Shown here one piece after another: positions 5,389-5,750 of a stretch of 5,750 nt of DNA. How positions within the stretch are numbered: the stretch's first letter is position 1; every line of letters starts with the position of its first letter. This stretch comes from JAJZQD01 sp021847735 (GTDB lineage: Bacteria > Bacillota > Thermincolia > Thermincolales > UBA2595), in assembly GCA_027324025.1 (NCBI GenBank), contig DAHVYW010000092.1, forward strand, positions 1 through 5,750, read 5' to 3'. Both the position numbers and the translations under genes were made by a program. The notes beneath the pieces were generated by a model. The model made no database searches. It was not told the DNA's origin and saw only the letters and a program-made list of their open reading frames with translations.

Positions 5389-5750
5389 GTGAGCGATTTA
5401 CTTACAGTGTGTGGGATTTGTAATGGGGTTTGCGGAATGAACATATCTCTGGATAGCGGCCAGGTAACTGGCATTAAGGGACAAGAGGGACACCCTGTCA
5501 GCCGTGGTTTGATATGTCCTAAGGGATTTGCGGTTAAGGAGTGGAGCGGGGCCAGCGATTGGATTCATCACCCTTTAAAGAAAACAGCAGACGGGCAATG
5601 GCAGGAGGTATCATGGGACGAAGCATTAAACACTATCGCGCAAAAGCTCGGTGAAATCAAGGGGGATTTTGGGCCCGAAACTGTGGCTATTCATGTGGGC
5701 CAGGCCGGAGTGCGTAAAGAGTTTACACCTTACGCGGAAAGATTTGCCCG
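5389..5750 (+). CDS. Molybdopterin oxidoreductase (DMSO reductase superfamily), N-terminal part
   Basis: The first 120 residues of a large molybdenum or tungsten bis-pterin enzyme, cut by the right edge. The N-terminal [4Fe-4S] motif is complete: Cys8-x2-Cys11-x3-Cys15-x27-Cys43 (VCGICNGVCGM, then SRGLICPKG, with the conserved lysine after the last cysteine). Then come the usual HPLKK and WQEVSWDEALNTIAQKL segments (about residues 63-90), which start the first pterin-binding region. There is no twin-arginine signal, so the enzyme is expected in the cytoplasm. The residue that coordinates the metal lies beyond the window, so formate dehydrogenase, acetylene-hydratase-like, transhydroxylase-like and thiosulfate/polysulfide reductase relatives cannot be told apart. 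It begins 128 bp after the third UroD-like gene with no terminator seen between them, so read-through from the methyltransferase operon is plausible. Confidence 0.9.
   Translation, partial: MSDLLTVCGICNGVCGMNISLDSGQVTGIKGQEGHPVSRGLICPKGFAVKEWSGASDWIHHPLKKTADGQWQEVSWDEALNTIAQKLGEIKGDFGPETVAIHVGQAGVRKEFTPYAERFA

Noticed and set aside
5376..5423. ATG 5376 as start of the molybdoenzyme
   Set aside because: It is in a different frame that stops after 15 codons; the iron-sulfur motif frame begins at GTG 5389 after an in-frame TGA.

Overview
The window looks like a piece of chromosome from a strictly anaerobic, corrinoid-using Firmicute, probably Peptococcaceae-like (Desulfotomaculum, Desulfosporosinus or Pelotomaculum type). 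The basis is strong GGAGG-type ribosome binding sites, TTG and GTG starts, a YedE/TusA/DUF3343 selenium-sulfur cluster, a methanol/methylamine-type corrinoid methyltransferase operon, and a cytoplasmic molybdopterin oxidoreductase. The taxonomic placement is inference. Every gene of substance is on the + strand.

Layout. (1) 1-1245 is the end of a selenium/sulfur handling operon: a YedE-family membrane transporter cut by the left edge, a single-domain TusA/SirA-like persulfide or perselenide carrier, and a DUF3343 (Se/S carrier-like) protein with an unusual CxxCxxC cluster. It closes with a very strong hairpin terminator (1234-1280) that overlaps the last stop codon. (2) 1281-1621 is a leader region of about 340 bp without a convincing gene. 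It has a coding-like stretch with no start, two neighbouring palindromes, T/A-rich DNA and a probable sigma-A promoter ending in TATAAT. (3) 1622-5260 is a tight four-gene operon (overlap, 15-bp gap, overlap): one MtaC/MtbC-type corrinoid protein followed by three paralogous UroD-fold (MtaA/CmuA-type) proteins. The first two keep the HxC...C zinc site; the third has lost both cysteines (HSDG, GSSGG). (4) 5238-5372 holds, antisense, a remnant of the C-terminal end of a P1B-type heavy-metal ATPase. It fills the gap and overlaps the 3' end of the third UroD-like gene. (5) 5389-5750 is the start of a molybdopterin oxidoreductase with an N-terminal [4Fe-4S] motif, cut by the right edge.

How the genes could work together. 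The corrinoid protein would carry a methyl group on cobalt. One UroD-fold protein would load it from a methyl donor and another would unload it to a C1 acceptor (tetrahydrofolate or a thiol). The donor cannot be read from the sequence. The redundancy of UroD paralogs, the absence in this window of a MtaB/MttB-type or pterin-type methyltransferase and of a corrinoid-reactivating protein, and the molybdoenzyme immediately downstream make this a candidate uncharacterised demethylation or C1 pathway. That is the most interesting part of the window.
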